A stretch of DNA of 64,000 nucleotides from CADCTM01 sp049671305 (GTDB lineage Bacteria; Cyanobacteriota; Cyanobacteriia; Cyanobacteriales; Coleofasciculaceae), in assembly GCA_049671305.1 (NCBI GenBank), contig JBATUR010000052.1, positions 22,932 to 86,931 of the forward strand. Reading direction: 5' to 3'. Shown here in pieces: positions 43,359 through 53,148 of the stretch. The translations under genes were made by a program, and so were the position numbers. Each line of letters starts with the position of its first letter. Position 1 is the first letter of the stretch. Under the pieces are notes generated by a model. The model searched no databases. It was given only the letters and a program-made list of their open reading frames with translations, and was not told the DNA's origin.

Positions 43359-44207
43359 TTACAAACAGCGAATACCAAACTCCAAGCCACGACAAACACT
43401 GGTCAGAAACTCTAAATCCAAGGTTTCTATGGTATCGCTTGTTTTGTGATAATGAGGGTTTCTTAACATCGCCGTATCAGTTACCATCATTGCTTGATAA
43501 CCTTGATCCCAAAAATGTGCATGGTCACTTAGTCTTGTTAAAGGCAAAATTTTACCTTTGTTCGGCACAGGTAACCACTCAGTTAAAGTACCAACTTTAC
43601 GCAGATTACGACGCAAATTAATCATGTCAGGAATTGAGCGCAAATTACCAATTAAAGCTAAGAAATTGCCTTGATTTGGGTATAAATATTGCAACGGTTC
43701 TGGATAACGTTGTGAACCTGGAGTAGCATCACAATAACCCAGCATTTCTAAAGAAATCATCAGGCGCAATTGTTGTTTTTGGCGTCGTAATTCTGCCGCA
43801 TATTCCGAACTTCCGGAAGCAGTAATTAAGCCATATTCTTCCAAATCAAAAGCAACTAATCGAATCGGATATTTTGCTGGTTTAAGAGCAAAAAGTCTGG
43901 CAAATTCTAACAAAACAGCAACACCAGTGGCATTATCATCAGCCCCTGGTGTGCCTGGTACAGCGTCATAATGAGCACCAATTAAAATTGGTAGCAACTT
44001 TTCATTGCTTAGTGAAGGTAAATTTAAGATTAAATTTTGATGAGTTCTACCCCGTACCTGAAACTGATAGTTTTCAACAGTTCCCCACTCTGCGAATTGT
44101 TGTTGGATGTATTGTTGGACATAAAAATGTCCACCAGATGCCAAATAGGGGTCGCGATCGCGTACTATTTGCTTCAGATGTTCCTGCAAACGTGCCAATA
44201 AATCCAA
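43359..44207 (-). CDS. M28-family zinc aminopeptidase
   Basis: The 282-residue protein has M28 zinc-site motifs. They are IGAHYDAVPGTPGADDNATG (His and bridging Asp), AFDLEEYGLITASGS (catalytic Glu-Glu), SLEMLGYCD (Asp/Glu region) and HYHKTSDTIETLD (last His). No signal peptide is visible, so it may be cytosolic. It removes N-terminal residues from peptides, or could be a related amidohydrolase such as a glutaminyl cyclase. Confidence 0.88.
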   Translation of the reverse strand: MDLLARLQEHLKQIVRDRDPYLASGGHFYVQQYIQQQFAEWGTVENYQFQVRGRTHQNLILNLPSLSNEKLLPILIGAHYDAVPGTPGADDNATGVAVLLEFARLFALKPAKYPIRLVAFDLEEYGLITASGSSEYAAELRRQKQQLRLMISLEMLGYCDATPGSQRYPEPLQYLYPNQGNFLALIGNLRSIPDMINLRRNLRKVGTLTEWLPVPNKGKILPLTRLSDHAHFWDQGYQAMMVTDTAMLRNPHYHKTSDTIETLDLEFLTSVCRGLEFGIRCL

Positions 44208-44242
44208 ACTGAATCTCCCTTCACATTGCCAACATCAAAACA

Positions 44243-45172
44243 TCAAGGATTATGGACAATTTTCAGCAACTCATTTACCTCTTCTGTCAAGTGAACCAGC
44301 GGCGGCGCAACAGGCAGCGGTTGATGTAAACTAATTAATTGAGCAAGCGTCCTCTTCAACTGAGTACGCGGCACGATCGCATCCACAAAACCATGTTGTA
44401 GCAAATATTCCGAAGTCTGGAAATCATCAGGCAGCTTTTCGCGCAAAGTTTGCTCAATCACCCGGCGTCCCGCAAAGCCAATGGTCGCCTTCGGTTCAGC
44501 CAAAATAATATCACCCAGCATCGCAAAACTTGCCGTCACACCGCCCAAAGTTGGATGACTCAAAACCGGGATATAAAGCAGTTTATCTTGGCGATGACGC
44601 TCCAGGGCGCCAGAGATTTTTGCCATCTGCATCAAACTCAGCATTCCCTCCTGCATCCTTGCCCCACCAGAGGCACAGACAATCACCACAGGCAGGCGTT
44701 GGCGCGTTGCTTGCTCAATGAGGCGAGTCAGCTTTTCCCCCACCACAGAGCCCATACTGCCGCCCATAAAGCGAAAATCCATCACACCCAAAGCTATCGG
44801 CAAATTATTTAGCTTACCGATACCCGTTTGTACACCATCTGCCAACTGAGTTTTTTCTTGAGTTTCCCGTAAGCGATCGCTATAGGGTTTGCGGTCGCGA
44901 AATTTCAGCGGATCAGAAGGCTGCAAATCTTCATCCAACGCCAGCCAAGTATTAGCATCAATCAACTGACGGATACGTTCATCACTATAAACTCGTAGAT
45001 GATGATTACATTCCAAACAAACCATTTGATTTGCTTGCAAGTCTTTTGTATACGCCAAAACAGCACAAGCTGGACACTTCGTCCATAGTCCATCAGCAAT
45101 TTCACGCTCTTGAGGCTGTTGACTACTCGGCTCCGATTTGCGACGATTTGCGAACCAATCAAATAATGACAT
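44243..45172 (-). CDS. accD: acetyl-CoA carboxylase carboxyltransferase subunit beta
   Basis: AccD, with AccA, transfers the carboxyl group from biotin to acetyl-CoA for fatty acid synthesis. The 309-residue protein has the N-terminal zinc ribbon (CPAC then CLEC), and SGGARMQEGMLSLMQMAK, the oxyanion and CoA-binding region. LSHPTLGGVTASFAMLGDI and GFAGRRVIEQTLREKLPD are also typical. It is the distal gene of a minus-strand run that includes pilD. Confidence 0.95.
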   Translation of the reverse strand: MSLFDWFANRRKSEPSSQQPQEREIADGLWTKCPACAVLAYTKDLQANQMVCLECNHHLRVYSDERIRQLIDANTWLALDEDLQPSDPLKFRDRKPYSDRLRETQEKTQLADGVQTGIGKLNNLPIALGVMDFRFMGGSMGSVVGEKLTRLIEQATRQRLPVVIVCASGGARMQEGMLSLMQMAKISGALERHRQDKLLYIPVLSHPTLGGVTASFAMLGDIILAEPKATIGFAGRRVIEQTLREKLPDDFQTSEYLLQHGFVDAIVPRTQLKRTLAQLISLHQPLPVAPPLVHLTEEVNELLKIVHNP

Positions 45173-45199
45173 AAAAAAATTTTAAATCCTTAATAGTTA

Positions 45200-45418
45200 T
45201 CACCAAACCTCAGCTTGTTCTTCTGGAGAACTCAAAAACAGTAACGCCGTCCATTTGTCCTCAGAGCGAACTTGCAACATGGCAGGGCTACCGGCACCAA
45301 AATAAGCAACCATACCCTTGTCAACAATACGACTAGGGATTTCATAAGCCGCCAGCAACTGCTGCATCAGCTCGGCTTCCCAACGGGCATTAGTAGTTTT
45401 GATGGTTATCCAGGACAC
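45200..45418 (-). CDS. DUF2007-like small protein
   Basis: The 72-residue protein reads WITIKTTNARWEAELMQQLL, then YEIPSRIVDKG and MLQVRSEDKWTALLFLSS. The pattern of an alpha/beta ferredoxin-like domain selecting 'two-residue' contacts fits DUF2007, a putative signal-transducing family. It lies between pilD and accD with short gaps (53 and 27 bases). The function is unknown. Confidence 0.7.
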   Translation of the reverse strand: MSWITIKTTNARWEAELMQQLLAAYEIPSRIVDKGMVAYFGAGSPAMLQVRSEDKWTALLFLSSPEEQAEVW

Positions 45419-45471
45419 AGGTAGATCTTATCAAGAGGATAGTTTTGGGTAAATCATATCGGAAGTCAGGG

Positions 45472-46293
45472 CTAATTTAGCGGGAAGAATAGCTGTAAAT
45501 AGCTCGAAAGCAGCGCCTCACCCAAAAAAACGGTTAAAGCCGCGCCCAATGCCAGAAATGGACCAAAAGGCATTTTTTGCCCTCGTGAAAGAATACCAAG
45601 AGCGATCGCACCACCACCTCCAAACGCCCCAATGGCACAAGCTAAAAAGCCAGCAACCAGCAAATACTTCCAGCCTAACCAAGCTCCCATCATTGCCGCT
45701 AAGTAAGGATCAGCTTCGCCCATTGCTTCCTGCTTAAACAATATCGTCCCTGCCACACGGATAATATCAAGCAACCAAATGCCTAAAACAGCGCCCACTA
45801 TGCCAAACATCAGTTGCTGCACTATACCTGTTAAGGGGGACGCTTGGAAAAAACCAACAGTTCCTTGAAACAGCAAACCCGCCACTAAACCCGACTGCGT
45901 GAGAGAGTTTGGTAAAGTCATCGTATCCCAATCAATGAGAGCCAGCGCCAACAACCAGCTCAAGAAAGCCCAATATCCCAAAGTTTGGACACTGACACCA
46001 AACTGCCAAAAAACCAGCAAAAACAACGCGCCTGTAATTGCTTCAACGATAGGATATCGACTAGAAATGTGGCTTCTACAATGCCTGCAACGCCCCTTCA
46101 ACAGCAGCCAACCAAAAATTGGGATGTTTTCTCGTTTTCCCAGTTTATGTAGACAGTGAGGGCAGCGAGAGGGGGGCAAGAGGATCGATAATTTCGCCGG
46201 CACTCGATAAACCACAACATTGAGGAAACTGCCAAACGCCGCACCCAAAGCGAAGACAATTAAAGAAATTACACCCAGCGTTAGCGCTTCCAT
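45472..46293 (-). CDS. pilD: prepilin peptidase/N-methyltransferase
   Basis: PilD cleaves and methylates type IV prepilins at the membrane. The 273-residue protein has the N-terminal methylase zinc motif (CPHC and CRHC, residues about 44-73) and eight or so membrane helices. The two aspartate regions are LIDWDTMTLPNSLT and GEADPYLAAMMGAWLGW, giving the aspartyl protease pair. No pilin gene is in the window. Confidence 0.93.
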   Translation of the reverse strand: MEALTLGVISLIVFALGAAFGSFLNVVVYRVPAKLSILLPPSRCPHCLHKLGKRENIPIFGWLLLKGRCRHCRSHISSRYPIVEAITGALFLLVFWQFGVSVQTLGYWAFLSWLLALALIDWDTMTLPNSLTQSGLVAGLLFQGTVGFFQASPLTGIVQQLMFGIVGAVLGIWLLDIIRVAGTILFKQEAMGEADPYLAAMMGAWLGWKYLLVAGFLACAIGAFGGGGAIALGILSRGQKMPFGPFLALGAALTVFLGEALLSSYLQLFFPLN

Positions 46294-46327
46294 TTGCGAT
46301 CATTAGCAATTACCAATTAGCCAATAA

Positions 46328-46591
46328 CTAATAAATTTCCGCCTCAAGTTGACCAAAAGGCACAAAACATTCTTGAGGCAAAAGAATCACCTTACTGCGA
46401 AAAATCAGCTTGCCGCGATAAGTAAAGCGGTCGATCGCGACACCATAAGGACGTTGAGTAACTTCTGGATGAACTTCATAATAAGTATGATAGATCATAC
46501 GTGCTGCTCTTAAGACAGCAGGATCGAGCAACATCCGAAGCTCCATCTCTTCTGTATAATTCTCTTGCCATTGCTGTGATGTGTACACCAC
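46328..46591 (-). CDS. conserved small protein, unknown
   Basis: The 87-residue protein reads LLDPAVLRAARMIYHTYYEV, RPYGVAIDRFTYRGKLIF and ILLPQECFVPFGQLEAEIY. It looks like a compact alpha/beta fold. I recall similar short proteins in cyanobacteria but no function. It sits between leuB and pilD on the same strand. Confidence 0.6.
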   Translation of the reverse strand: MVYTSQQWQENYTEEMELRMLLDPAVLRAARMIYHTYYEVHPEVTQRPYGVAIDRFTYRGKLIFRSKVILLPQECFVPFGQLEAEIY

Positions 46592-46693
46592 CCGCCTACC
46601 TCTATTTGTTATGCTCGACTTTAATTTACCAGTGCCATTAGAGCAAGATCATTCTTGATCTAAAACCAGAAATAGGTTGAATGCCTATTGTGA

Positions 46694-47782
46694 TCAAGAC
46701 AACGTGAGGGCATCAATTAGCGCCTTTCCCATTGCACGACAGCCTAGACAATTCATTCCTTCCGACATAATATCGCCAGTGCGATCGCCATTTGCCAAAA
46801 CCTGAAGCACTGCCTTTTCAATGCAGTCAGCCGCTTTTGGTTGGTTTAAGCCATAGCGTAGCATCATTGCGGCACTTAGAACTTGCGCCAAAGGATTAGC
46901 TTTATCTTCGCCTGCAATATCAGGTGCTGATCCATGTACAGGTTCAAATACACCAAGACCCGTTGCCCCTAAACTAGCAGAAGGCAACATACCAATACTG
47001 CCTGTCAGCATTGCCGCCGCGTCGGATAAAATATCACCAAACAAATTGCCCGTGACAATCGTATCAAACTGTTTGGGCGCCCTGACTAACTGCATTGCTG
47101 CCGCATCAACATACATATGAGATAGTTCAACATCCGGATACTCAGATGATAGCGCCGTGATGCGATCGCGCCACAACTGTGAAACTTCCAAAACATTCGC
47201 CTTATCCACTGAACAAAGTTTTTTACCGCGTTTTTGTGCTGCTTCAAACGCCACCCGTCCAATACGGTCAATTTCTGATTCAGTATACGCCATCGTATTA
47301 ACGCCGCGTTTCTCACCAGTTTCTGTCGTAAAAACGCCCTTGGGTTGACCAAAATAAATGCCACCCGTCAGTTCTCGCACCACCATAATATCCACACCCT
47401 CCACCACTTCCCGCTTGAGAGAAGAAGCATCAATCAGTTGCGGTAAAATCGTGGCAGGTCGTAAGTTAGCAAACAAACCTAAACCCGCCCTTAGTCCCAA
47501 AAGTCCCGTTTCTGGACGTAAATGCCGAGGTAAATTATCCCATTTATAACCACCAATTGCCGCCAGTAAAACTCCATCACTATTGCGGCAAGCTTCTAGA
47601 GTTTGTGTCGGCAGAGGTTCACCTGTAGCATCAATAGCAGCACCACCAAGCAAAGCTTCAGTAAATTCAAAGCTAAGATCAAATTGCTTACCGATGATCT
47701 TTAAAACATCAACCGCAACTGCCATAATTTCCGGTCCAATACCGTCCCCAGGCAAGAGAGTTATGCGGTAAATTTGTCCCAT
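46694..47782 (-). CDS. leuB: 3-isopropylmalate dehydrogenase
   Basis: LeuB oxidises and decarboxylates 3-isopropylmalate in leucine synthesis. The 362-residue protein has LLPGDGIGPEIMAVAVDVL, the LRAGLGLFANLRPA substrate motif, the VVRELTGGIYFG motif and NLFGDILSDAAAMLTGSIGM. The full length and motifs are normal. It is the most upstream gene of the minus-strand run to accD. Confidence 0.95.
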   Translation of the reverse strand: MGQIYRITLLPGDGIGPEIMAVAVDVLKIIGKQFDLSFEFTEALLGGAAIDATGEPLPTQTLEACRNSDGVLLAAIGGYKWDNLPRHLRPETGLLGLRAGLGLFANLRPATILPQLIDASSLKREVVEGVDIMVVRELTGGIYFGQPKGVFTTETGEKRGVNTMAYTESEIDRIGRVAFEAAQKRGKKLCSVDKANVLEVSQLWRDRITALSSEYPDVELSHMYVDAAAMQLVRAPKQFDTIVTGNLFGDILSDAAAMLTGSIGMLPSASLGATGLGVFEPVHGSAPDIAGEDKANPLAQVLSAAMMLRYGLNQPKAADCIEKAVLQVLANGDRTGDIMSEGMNCLGCRAMGKALIDALTLS

Positions 47783-48169
47783 AGTGGGTTTTTGCTCCGT
47801 AGACGATGTGAGAAGTGGAATAAATCAAACGCGATCGCCCTGATCGGTTATTTATCATAGCTGGGAAGAGACAGAAAACCAACCAATGCTAATTTAGAAT
47901 TCTTGCATAAAAAGCCAGTTAACCAAAGATAATTAATAAGAGCTTCTTGATTGCTTCTACCAGTCGGCTGAAAAGACTTCAACCCAGGGCATTGCTCTAT
48001 CCTCGTTCCGTGGCTGTTACAAAAAAGGAAACGCTCTTGATTTTAGTGATTAAAGCCTGACAATTTCTAGTAGGTATGAAGCTCATCACAATTACCCAAG
48101 GCAAGGCACAAGACTAGTTAAACTTTTAGCTTCTAACAACCAATTTATTATTAATACCTTTACTCACTT
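47783..48169. other. 387-base divergent spacer
   Basis: This spacer separates leuB (minus) from the ABC ATPase gene (plus) and should hold both promoters. One HIP1 site lies near 47831. I see no T-box or other leader structure for leuB and no RNA gene. Confidence 0.35.
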
Positions 48170-49117
48170 ATGGCAAAAGAATTAGCAATTTCCACCCGTG
48201 GACTAACTAAGCAATTTGACCGACATATTGCCGTTAATGACGTTGAACTTGAAGTCGAGGCTGGAGAAGTTTATGGTTTAATAGGTCCCAATGGTGCCGG
48301 CAAAACCTCATTAATTAGGATGTTAGCCGCTGCCGAAGAGCCAACAATTGGTGAAATATATATTAATGGCGATCGCTTATTACGTGATGATGGCAACCCA
48401 ACTTTAAAGCGTCGCTTGGGCTATCTCCCCGATGATTATCCACTTTATGACGACTTAAATGTTTGGGACTACCTAGATTATTTTGGTCGCTTATATCGCT
48501 TGCCTTCAACCCAACGCCGCCGACGCCTCCAGGAAGTCTTGGAATTGGTGCAACTGACAAATAAGCGGCATAGTCGCATTTCCACCCTGTCACGAGGCAT
48601 GAAGCAGCGTCTGAGCTTGGCTCGAACCATCATTCATGAGCCGATTATACTGCTGTTGGATGAGCCTGTTTCAGGACTTGACCCGATCGCTCGAATGCAG
48701 TTTAGGGAAATTATCAAAGTCTTGCAAGAAGCCGGAATGACGGTTTTGATATCTTCCCACGTCCTTAGTGATTTGGCAGAACTCTGTAGTTCTGTCGGCA
48801 TTATGGAACTTGGTTACTTAGTTGAGAGCGCATCCCTTGCCGAATTTTATCAACGTTTGGGACGACAGCAGATTTTCCTGTCAACATTAGGTAAATTGGA
48901 TGTTCTACTCTCAGAATTAAAAAACCACCATCAAGTCGAAGATATCGAGAATTTATCAGATGGGCGTCTACAAATTCACTTTAGCGGAGGACAAGAAGAT
49001 TGTGCCCAGTTATTGCGATCGCTTATTGCCGCTGGAATTCCCTTAACCGAATTCCACTGCACCCAGGAAGACTTAGAAACTATCTTCCTCAAACTCGGTC
49101 ATCAGCAAGCATCTTAA
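48170..49117 (+). CDS. ABC transporter ATP-binding protein
   Basis: The 315-residue ATPase shows Walker A GPNGAGKTSLIRML, the signature LSRGMKQRLSLAR, Walker B ILLLDEPVSGLDP and the H-loop SSHVLSDL. A C-terminal domain of about 80 residues follows, as in ABC-2-type exporters. It pairs with the permease gene 47 bases downstream. The cargo is unknown. Confidence 0.93.
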   Translation: MAKELAISTRGLTKQFDRHIAVNDVELEVEAGEVYGLIGPNGAGKTSLIRMLAAAEEPTIGEIYINGDRLLRDDGNPTLKRRLGYLPDDYPLYDDLNVWDYLDYFGRLYRLPSTQRRRRLQEVLELVQLTNKRHSRISTLSRGMKQRLSLARTIIHEPIILLLDEPVSGLDPIARMQFREIIKVLQEAGMTVLISSHVLSDLAELCSSVGIMELGYLVESASLAEFYQRLGRQQIFLSTLGKLDVLLSELKNHHQVEDIENLSDGRLQIHFSGGQEDCAQLLRSLIAAGIPLTEFHCTQEDLETIFLKLGHQQAS

Positions 49118-49164
49118 AATTGTCTTTAACCAACTCATAACCCGATACGGAGACTGAAATAATC

Positions 49165-50877
49165 ATGGCATTGAATTTAGTCAACCAAGTAGGCGAATGG
49201 AACCCGCAACTGTTTCGAGAAATTAAAGGACGACTCAAACCCCGCAATATTCTGATTGCCGTAAGCTTATCGCTTTTGGGTCAGTTACTGGTCTTAATGA
49301 GTTTTTCCGCTCAAATACCCGTTGCTGATCGTGCGGCGAGAACTAGTCGCTACTGCACAGGTAACCCGCCATATCCTGATTCCAGCAGCGTCAAGTGCAT
49401 ACCAGATGGCTTGGGTGGTGTTGAAATTAACTGGCAGCCCTGGTGGCAAGATGTCTTCCTGACGCTGAGTATCGCTGGCGTAGTTGCCTTATTGATCGTT
49501 GGCACATATATGCTGATCAACGATATTTCCAAAGAAGAACAACGCGGCACCCTCAACTTCTTGCGTCTGACACCTCAATCTAGTCAAAGCATTTTGATCG
49601 GTAAAATGCTAGGAGTGCCAGTTTTGCTATATCTAATTGGCTTGCTGGCATTTCCACTACACCTTGCCGCTGGGTTATTAGGTGAGATTTCTTTTGGGCT
49701 AATGCTAGGCTGGTATGCCCTCGTTGCTGCAGCTTGCCTGATGTTTTACAGTGTGGCATTGCTCTTTGGCTTAACTACTACTTGGTTAGGTAGCTCTCAG
49801 GCTTGGCTAGGTGGTGGAGCTATCTTGATATTTGTCTGGATCATGGCTGCATTTACTGGAAGTAGCAACATCGCCACCCAAACACCAGTTGATTGGATTA
49901 TTTCCTTTAATCCGTCTGGCTGGTTGACTTATTTAACTGGCACAAACTCACTTGGTGGTTCTCCTGGCGACGAAGCTAAGGGCTTGACAGAATTGATGGT
50001 TTGGGGTTTGCCTGTTGGTAAAAGTGCTTTGAGTATGCTGGGCGTCATGTTGCTCAACTACGCTACTTGGACTTATTGGGCATGGGCTAGCTTAAAGCGC
50101 TGCTTCCATAACCCGAAAGCGCCTTTATTTGGCAAGCAACAAAGTTACTGGCTCACAGCTTGCTTTCAAGTAGCGATTCTTGGTTTTGCCGTCACTCCCA
50201 AAGTCTCAACGTGGCAGAGTTTTGACAAGGGAATATTTAATAACTTTCAGATGCTGATGGTGTTCAACTTGCTGCTGTTTTTAGTCTACATTGCAGCCTT
50301 AAACCCGCAACGACAAGCGATGCAAGATTGGGCACGTTATCGGCATCAAAATCGTCGTAAAAGTGGCGTGATGGCAGATTTGATTTGGGGTGAAAAAAGT
50401 CCAACGCTGGTGGCAATTGCTTTGAATTTAGCGATCGCTTCTTCCATACTCTTCACCTGGATACTATTCTGGCACAATAGCGCATCAAAGCTTTCTGCAA
50501 CTTTTGCATTATTGGTTCAAATGAGTTTAATCTTGCTTTACGCCGCCGTCGCCCAACTGGTACTACTGATGAAATCACAAAAAAGCGCAGCTTTGGCAGC
50601 AGGAGCCGTGGGCTTGTTAATTGTTGTACCAGTACTGATGATTTCTTTCCTATCAATATCAAACGCCTCCCATTTCAACACAGACTTTTGGCTGTTTTCC
50701 GCTACTCCCTGGGTTGCTATCAAAGAAACCAGTACTCTGACTGTCTTCTTTGCAGTAATTGGTCAATCTTTGGCAACAGGGCTTTTGAGCCTTCAACTAA
50801 CCAGAAAACTACGCAAAGCTGGAGAATCTTCCACCAAAGCCTTGCTTTCTGGACGCTCACCTCTAGCTGTTGACTAG
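49165..50877 (+). CDS. ABC-2-type exporter permease
   Basis: The 570-residue protein has a large soluble loop near residues 57-95 with two cysteines (YCTGNPPYPDSSSVKC), then about ten or more hydrophobic segments. ISKEEQRGTLNFLRLTPQSS is the typical ABC-2 coupling helix. It follows its ATPase by 47 bases and ends at a strong terminator, so the two genes form a closed operon. Confidence 0.87.
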   Translation: MALNLVNQVGEWNPQLFREIKGRLKPRNILIAVSLSLLGQLLVLMSFSAQIPVADRAARTSRYCTGNPPYPDSSSVKCIPDGLGGVEINWQPWWQDVFLTLSIAGVVALLIVGTYMLINDISKEEQRGTLNFLRLTPQSSQSILIGKMLGVPVLLYLIGLLAFPLHLAAGLLGEISFGLMLGWYALVAAACLMFYSVALLFGLTTTWLGSSQAWLGGGAILIFVWIMAAFTGSSNIATQTPVDWIISFNPSGWLTYLTGTNSLGGSPGDEAKGLTELMVWGLPVGKSALSMLGVMLLNYATWTYWAWASLKRCFHNPKAPLFGKQQSYWLTACFQVAILGFAVTPKVSTWQSFDKGIFNNFQMLMVFNLLLFLVYIAALNPQRQAMQDWARYRHQNRRKSGVMADLIWGEKSPTLVAIALNLAIASSILFTWILFWHNSASKLSATFALLVQMSLILLYAAVAQLVLLMKSQKSAALAAGAVGLLIVVPVLMISFLSISNASHFNTDFWLFSATPWVAIKETSTLTVFFAVIGQSLATGLLSLQLTRKLRKAGESSTKALLSGRSPLAVD

Positions 50878-50891
50878 ATCTAGATTCAGAC

Positions 50892-50925
50892 CCCCGACTT
50901 CTTCTGTGAAGTCGGGGCTTTTTTT
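50892..50925 (+). terminator. intrinsic terminator of the ABC operon
   Basis: CCCCGACTTC at 50892-50901 pairs perfectly with GAAGTCGGGG at 50908-50917 over a 6-base loop, followed by CTTTTTTT. It lies 15 bases after the permease stop and touches the sucD stop on the other strand. It is a member of the CCCGACTT hairpin family. Confidence 0.9.
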
Positions 50926-51838
50926 ATGATTTAACGGACTTTTTCAGTGCCTTTTTCACCATGTCAGGAATCTGAGAAGGACGCCCTGCCACCGGAATTT
51001 TTGCTTGCTTAAATGCTGCCACTTTATGTTGGGCAGTTGTTGTACTAGTGATCGGTCCCGATAATTGGGCGGCAATAATGGCACTAGCATTACCCATTTG
51101 TTTATCTACTGGAGTATTACAACCTGCCACGTAAGTAATCACTGGTTTATCAATTGCCTGATTAATATATTGCGCGGTTTCTTCTTCACTACCGCCGCCT
51201 GTGCAATCAACTAAAACAATTGCCTCGGTTTCTTGATAATTTGCCAAAATCGGTAACCAGTGGCGAAATGAGGAACCAATGATCGCATCACTGCCCAAGT
51301 TAACACTAATTGATTGCCCTAATCCTGCCTGGGTTAATGCCAGCGCTACTTCATAAGTTAGTGTGGAAGTGCGGCTGATCATGGCAATCTTTCCAGGGGT
51401 ATAAAATTTACTATCTTGTGTCCCCAATAAAACTTTTCCGGGCACAATAATACCAGAACTTTTTGGACCAACTACCAAAGTATTAGTCGCCTCGGCTTTT
51501 CTAAGTAGGCGAATGGTATCTAAAGGCGGAATGCCATCACTGATGATAATAATCTGCCGGATACCAGCTTCAATTGCTTCAAGAGCAGCATCTAATGCGC
51601 CGTAAGATTCGACAAAAATAATTGTCGCCTCAATTTCTCCAACTTGGTCACAAGCTTGCTCTACCAAGTCAAAAACGGGAATACCTTGTATTTGCTTGCC
51701 ACCTTGCCCTGCACTAACTCCTGCTACGATATTTGTGCCATAAGCTAGCATACGGGCGATGTGGTATGTCGCCAGAGGTTGATAAATGCCTTGTACCAGA
51801 ACAGTACTTGCTGCTGTTAGGTTCATAATTGCCGGCAC
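50924..51838 (-). CDS. sucD: succinate-CoA ligase subunit alpha-like, catalytic His replaced
   Basis: The 304-residue protein has the SucD layout: a CoA-binding Rossmann domain with VLVQGIYQPLATYH, GVSAGQGGKQIQGIPVF, then KSSGIIVPGKVLLG and ISRTSTLTYEVALALTQAG. The phospho-histidine loop, normally MGHAGA, reads MGNASA, with Asn250 (codon AAT) in place of the catalytic His. The beta subunit gene precedes it by 44 bases. The enzyme may therefore lack the usual phosphoryl transfer, or use another chemistry. Everything else in the domain is intact. Confidence 0.9.
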   Translation of the reverse strand: MPAIMNLTAASTVLVQGIYQPLATYHIARMLAYGTNIVAGVSAGQGGKQIQGIPVFDLVEQACDQVGEIEATIIFVESYGALDAALEAIEAGIRQIIIISDGIPPLDTIRLLRKAEATNTLVVGPKSSGIIVPGKVLLGTQDSKFYTPGKIAMISRTSTLTYEVALALTQAGLGQSISVNLGSDAIIGSSFRHWLPILANYQETEAIVLVDCTGGGSEEETAQYINQAIDKPVITYVAGCNTPVDKQMGNASAIIAAQLSGPITSTTTAQHKVAAFKQAKIPVAGRPSQIPDMVKKALKKSVKS

Positions 51839-51882
51839 TTGGACTGTAAATATACGCTCAAATCACGACTCGCTTAAACTTC

Positions 51883-53148
51883 TTACTTGGATAGAGATAG
51901 AGAGATGGCTTTGTCAACTGCCTCATCTAAGTCCTCGATCCAGTGTACAGGTATCGCTGCCAAGCCTTCTTTGGTAAAGTCCATTTTAGCGCCAACAATC
52001 CGAATCACAAACTGAGGCAGTTTTGTCGAGGGATGAGAAGATCGCTCTAAGGTTCCTGTACCCTTATGATGTTCTTTTTTGGTATGTGAGCTTAGGTTTG
52101 GTGTTTTTGCCCTATTTACTTCCTGCAAATACGGGGTTTCTCCAACTCTTGCTAATAGGTAATTAGCCAGAACTTCGGCAATTTCTTCACTAGCTTCGGT
52201 ACTGCTTAAAATATTCACCAAAATAACTTTCATGCCTTCTGTAGAAACAATTTGTTGCAGGGCGTCTTGCAGTTGCTGTACTCCCGAAGCGGTTGCCTGC
52301 AAGTCTAAACTAGCAAAGCCATCAACAATTAAACAACTCGCGGGCTTACCTTTTGCTTGATAAATTAAATCTAAGGTTGTGGCAGCAAGACAAGTACTAT
52401 TACAAAGAATACCTATATTGCCTGTTGTATCTGTCCAGTTGAGTTCTTTGAGTTGTTCTAACTGCAATTTGGAGTTGTTGCCATTACGAGTCTGGGTTCC
52501 CAATGTTGCGAGTTCACTATGTCGCCCCAGCGCTTGGTCATTGGCAGTAATTTTACCATCCAGAGCCATCGCTTCACCATTAAAACTGATTGCTAAGGGA
52601 TTTATTTCAATCAAGTCTAAGTCTTTTTCAATAAATAACTGGTACATTTTTTGCATAATCTCACTCACGACTTTGATGAGATTACCTTGGAGTCCCATTT
52701 TTAAGGCAAGACGCCTAGCATAAAATGGTGAAAATTCTTGATCAACTACAACCCGTTGCATTTTTTCGATCACTGCTTCGACATTGATGCCGCCGTGGCT
52801 GGAACCTAGAAGGACGGGGCAACCTAGGGCATAATCTAAAATTACTGCCAGAAAAAATTCTTGTTCGGCGTCGTAGCGGGCTTCTGCTAATAATACTTCG
52901 GGATATTGACCGAGAATGGCAAGGTTAAAAATGGCTCTTGCAGAGGCGATCGCATCAATGGTGTTTTCTACAAACCTAATGCCGCCAGCACGCCCCCTTC
53001 CCCCTGTTGGCACTTGAGATTTTAGCACAACGGGATAGGATATTCCTAAACGTTTTAGATCTCTTGGATGGTCAATGCGCTGAGACGGCAAAACAGGAAT
53101 TCCTACTTCACGAAATAATTCTTTTGCCTGGTATTCTAATAAGTCCAT
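51883..53148 (-). CDS. sucC: succinate-CoA ligase subunit beta-like (ATP-grasp)
   Basis: From the ATG at 53148 the product is 421 residues. It begins MDLLEYQAKELFREVGIPVL, the standard SucC start, and has SQVPTGGRGRAGGIRF and LIEINPLAISFNGEAMALDG for the ATP-grasp metal site. A low-complexity stretch of about 40 charged residues (near 350-390, TKKEHHKGTGTLERSS) precedes the final domain. It is followed by the sucD-like gene. With an alpha subunit lacking its His, the pair's activity is in question. Confidence 0.9.
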   Translation of the reverse strand: MDLLEYQAKELFREVGIPVLPSQRIDHPRDLKRLGISYPVVLKSQVPTGGRGRAGGIRFVENTIDAIASARAIFNLAILGQYPEVLLAEARYDAEQEFFLAVILDYALGCPVLLGSSHGGINVEAVIEKMQRVVVDQEFSPFYARRLALKMGLQGNLIKVVSEIMQKMYQLFIEKDLDLIEINPLAISFNGEAMALDGKITANDQALGRHSELATLGTQTRNGNNSKLQLEQLKELNWTDTTGNIGILCNSTCLAATTLDLIYQAKGKPASCLIVDGFASLDLQATASGVQQLQDALQQIVSTEGMKVILVNILSSTEASEEIAEVLANYLLARVGETPYLQEVNRAKTPNLSSHTKKEHHKGTGTLERSSHPSTKLPQFVIRIVGAKMDFTKEGLAAIPVHWIEDLDEAVDKAISLSLSK

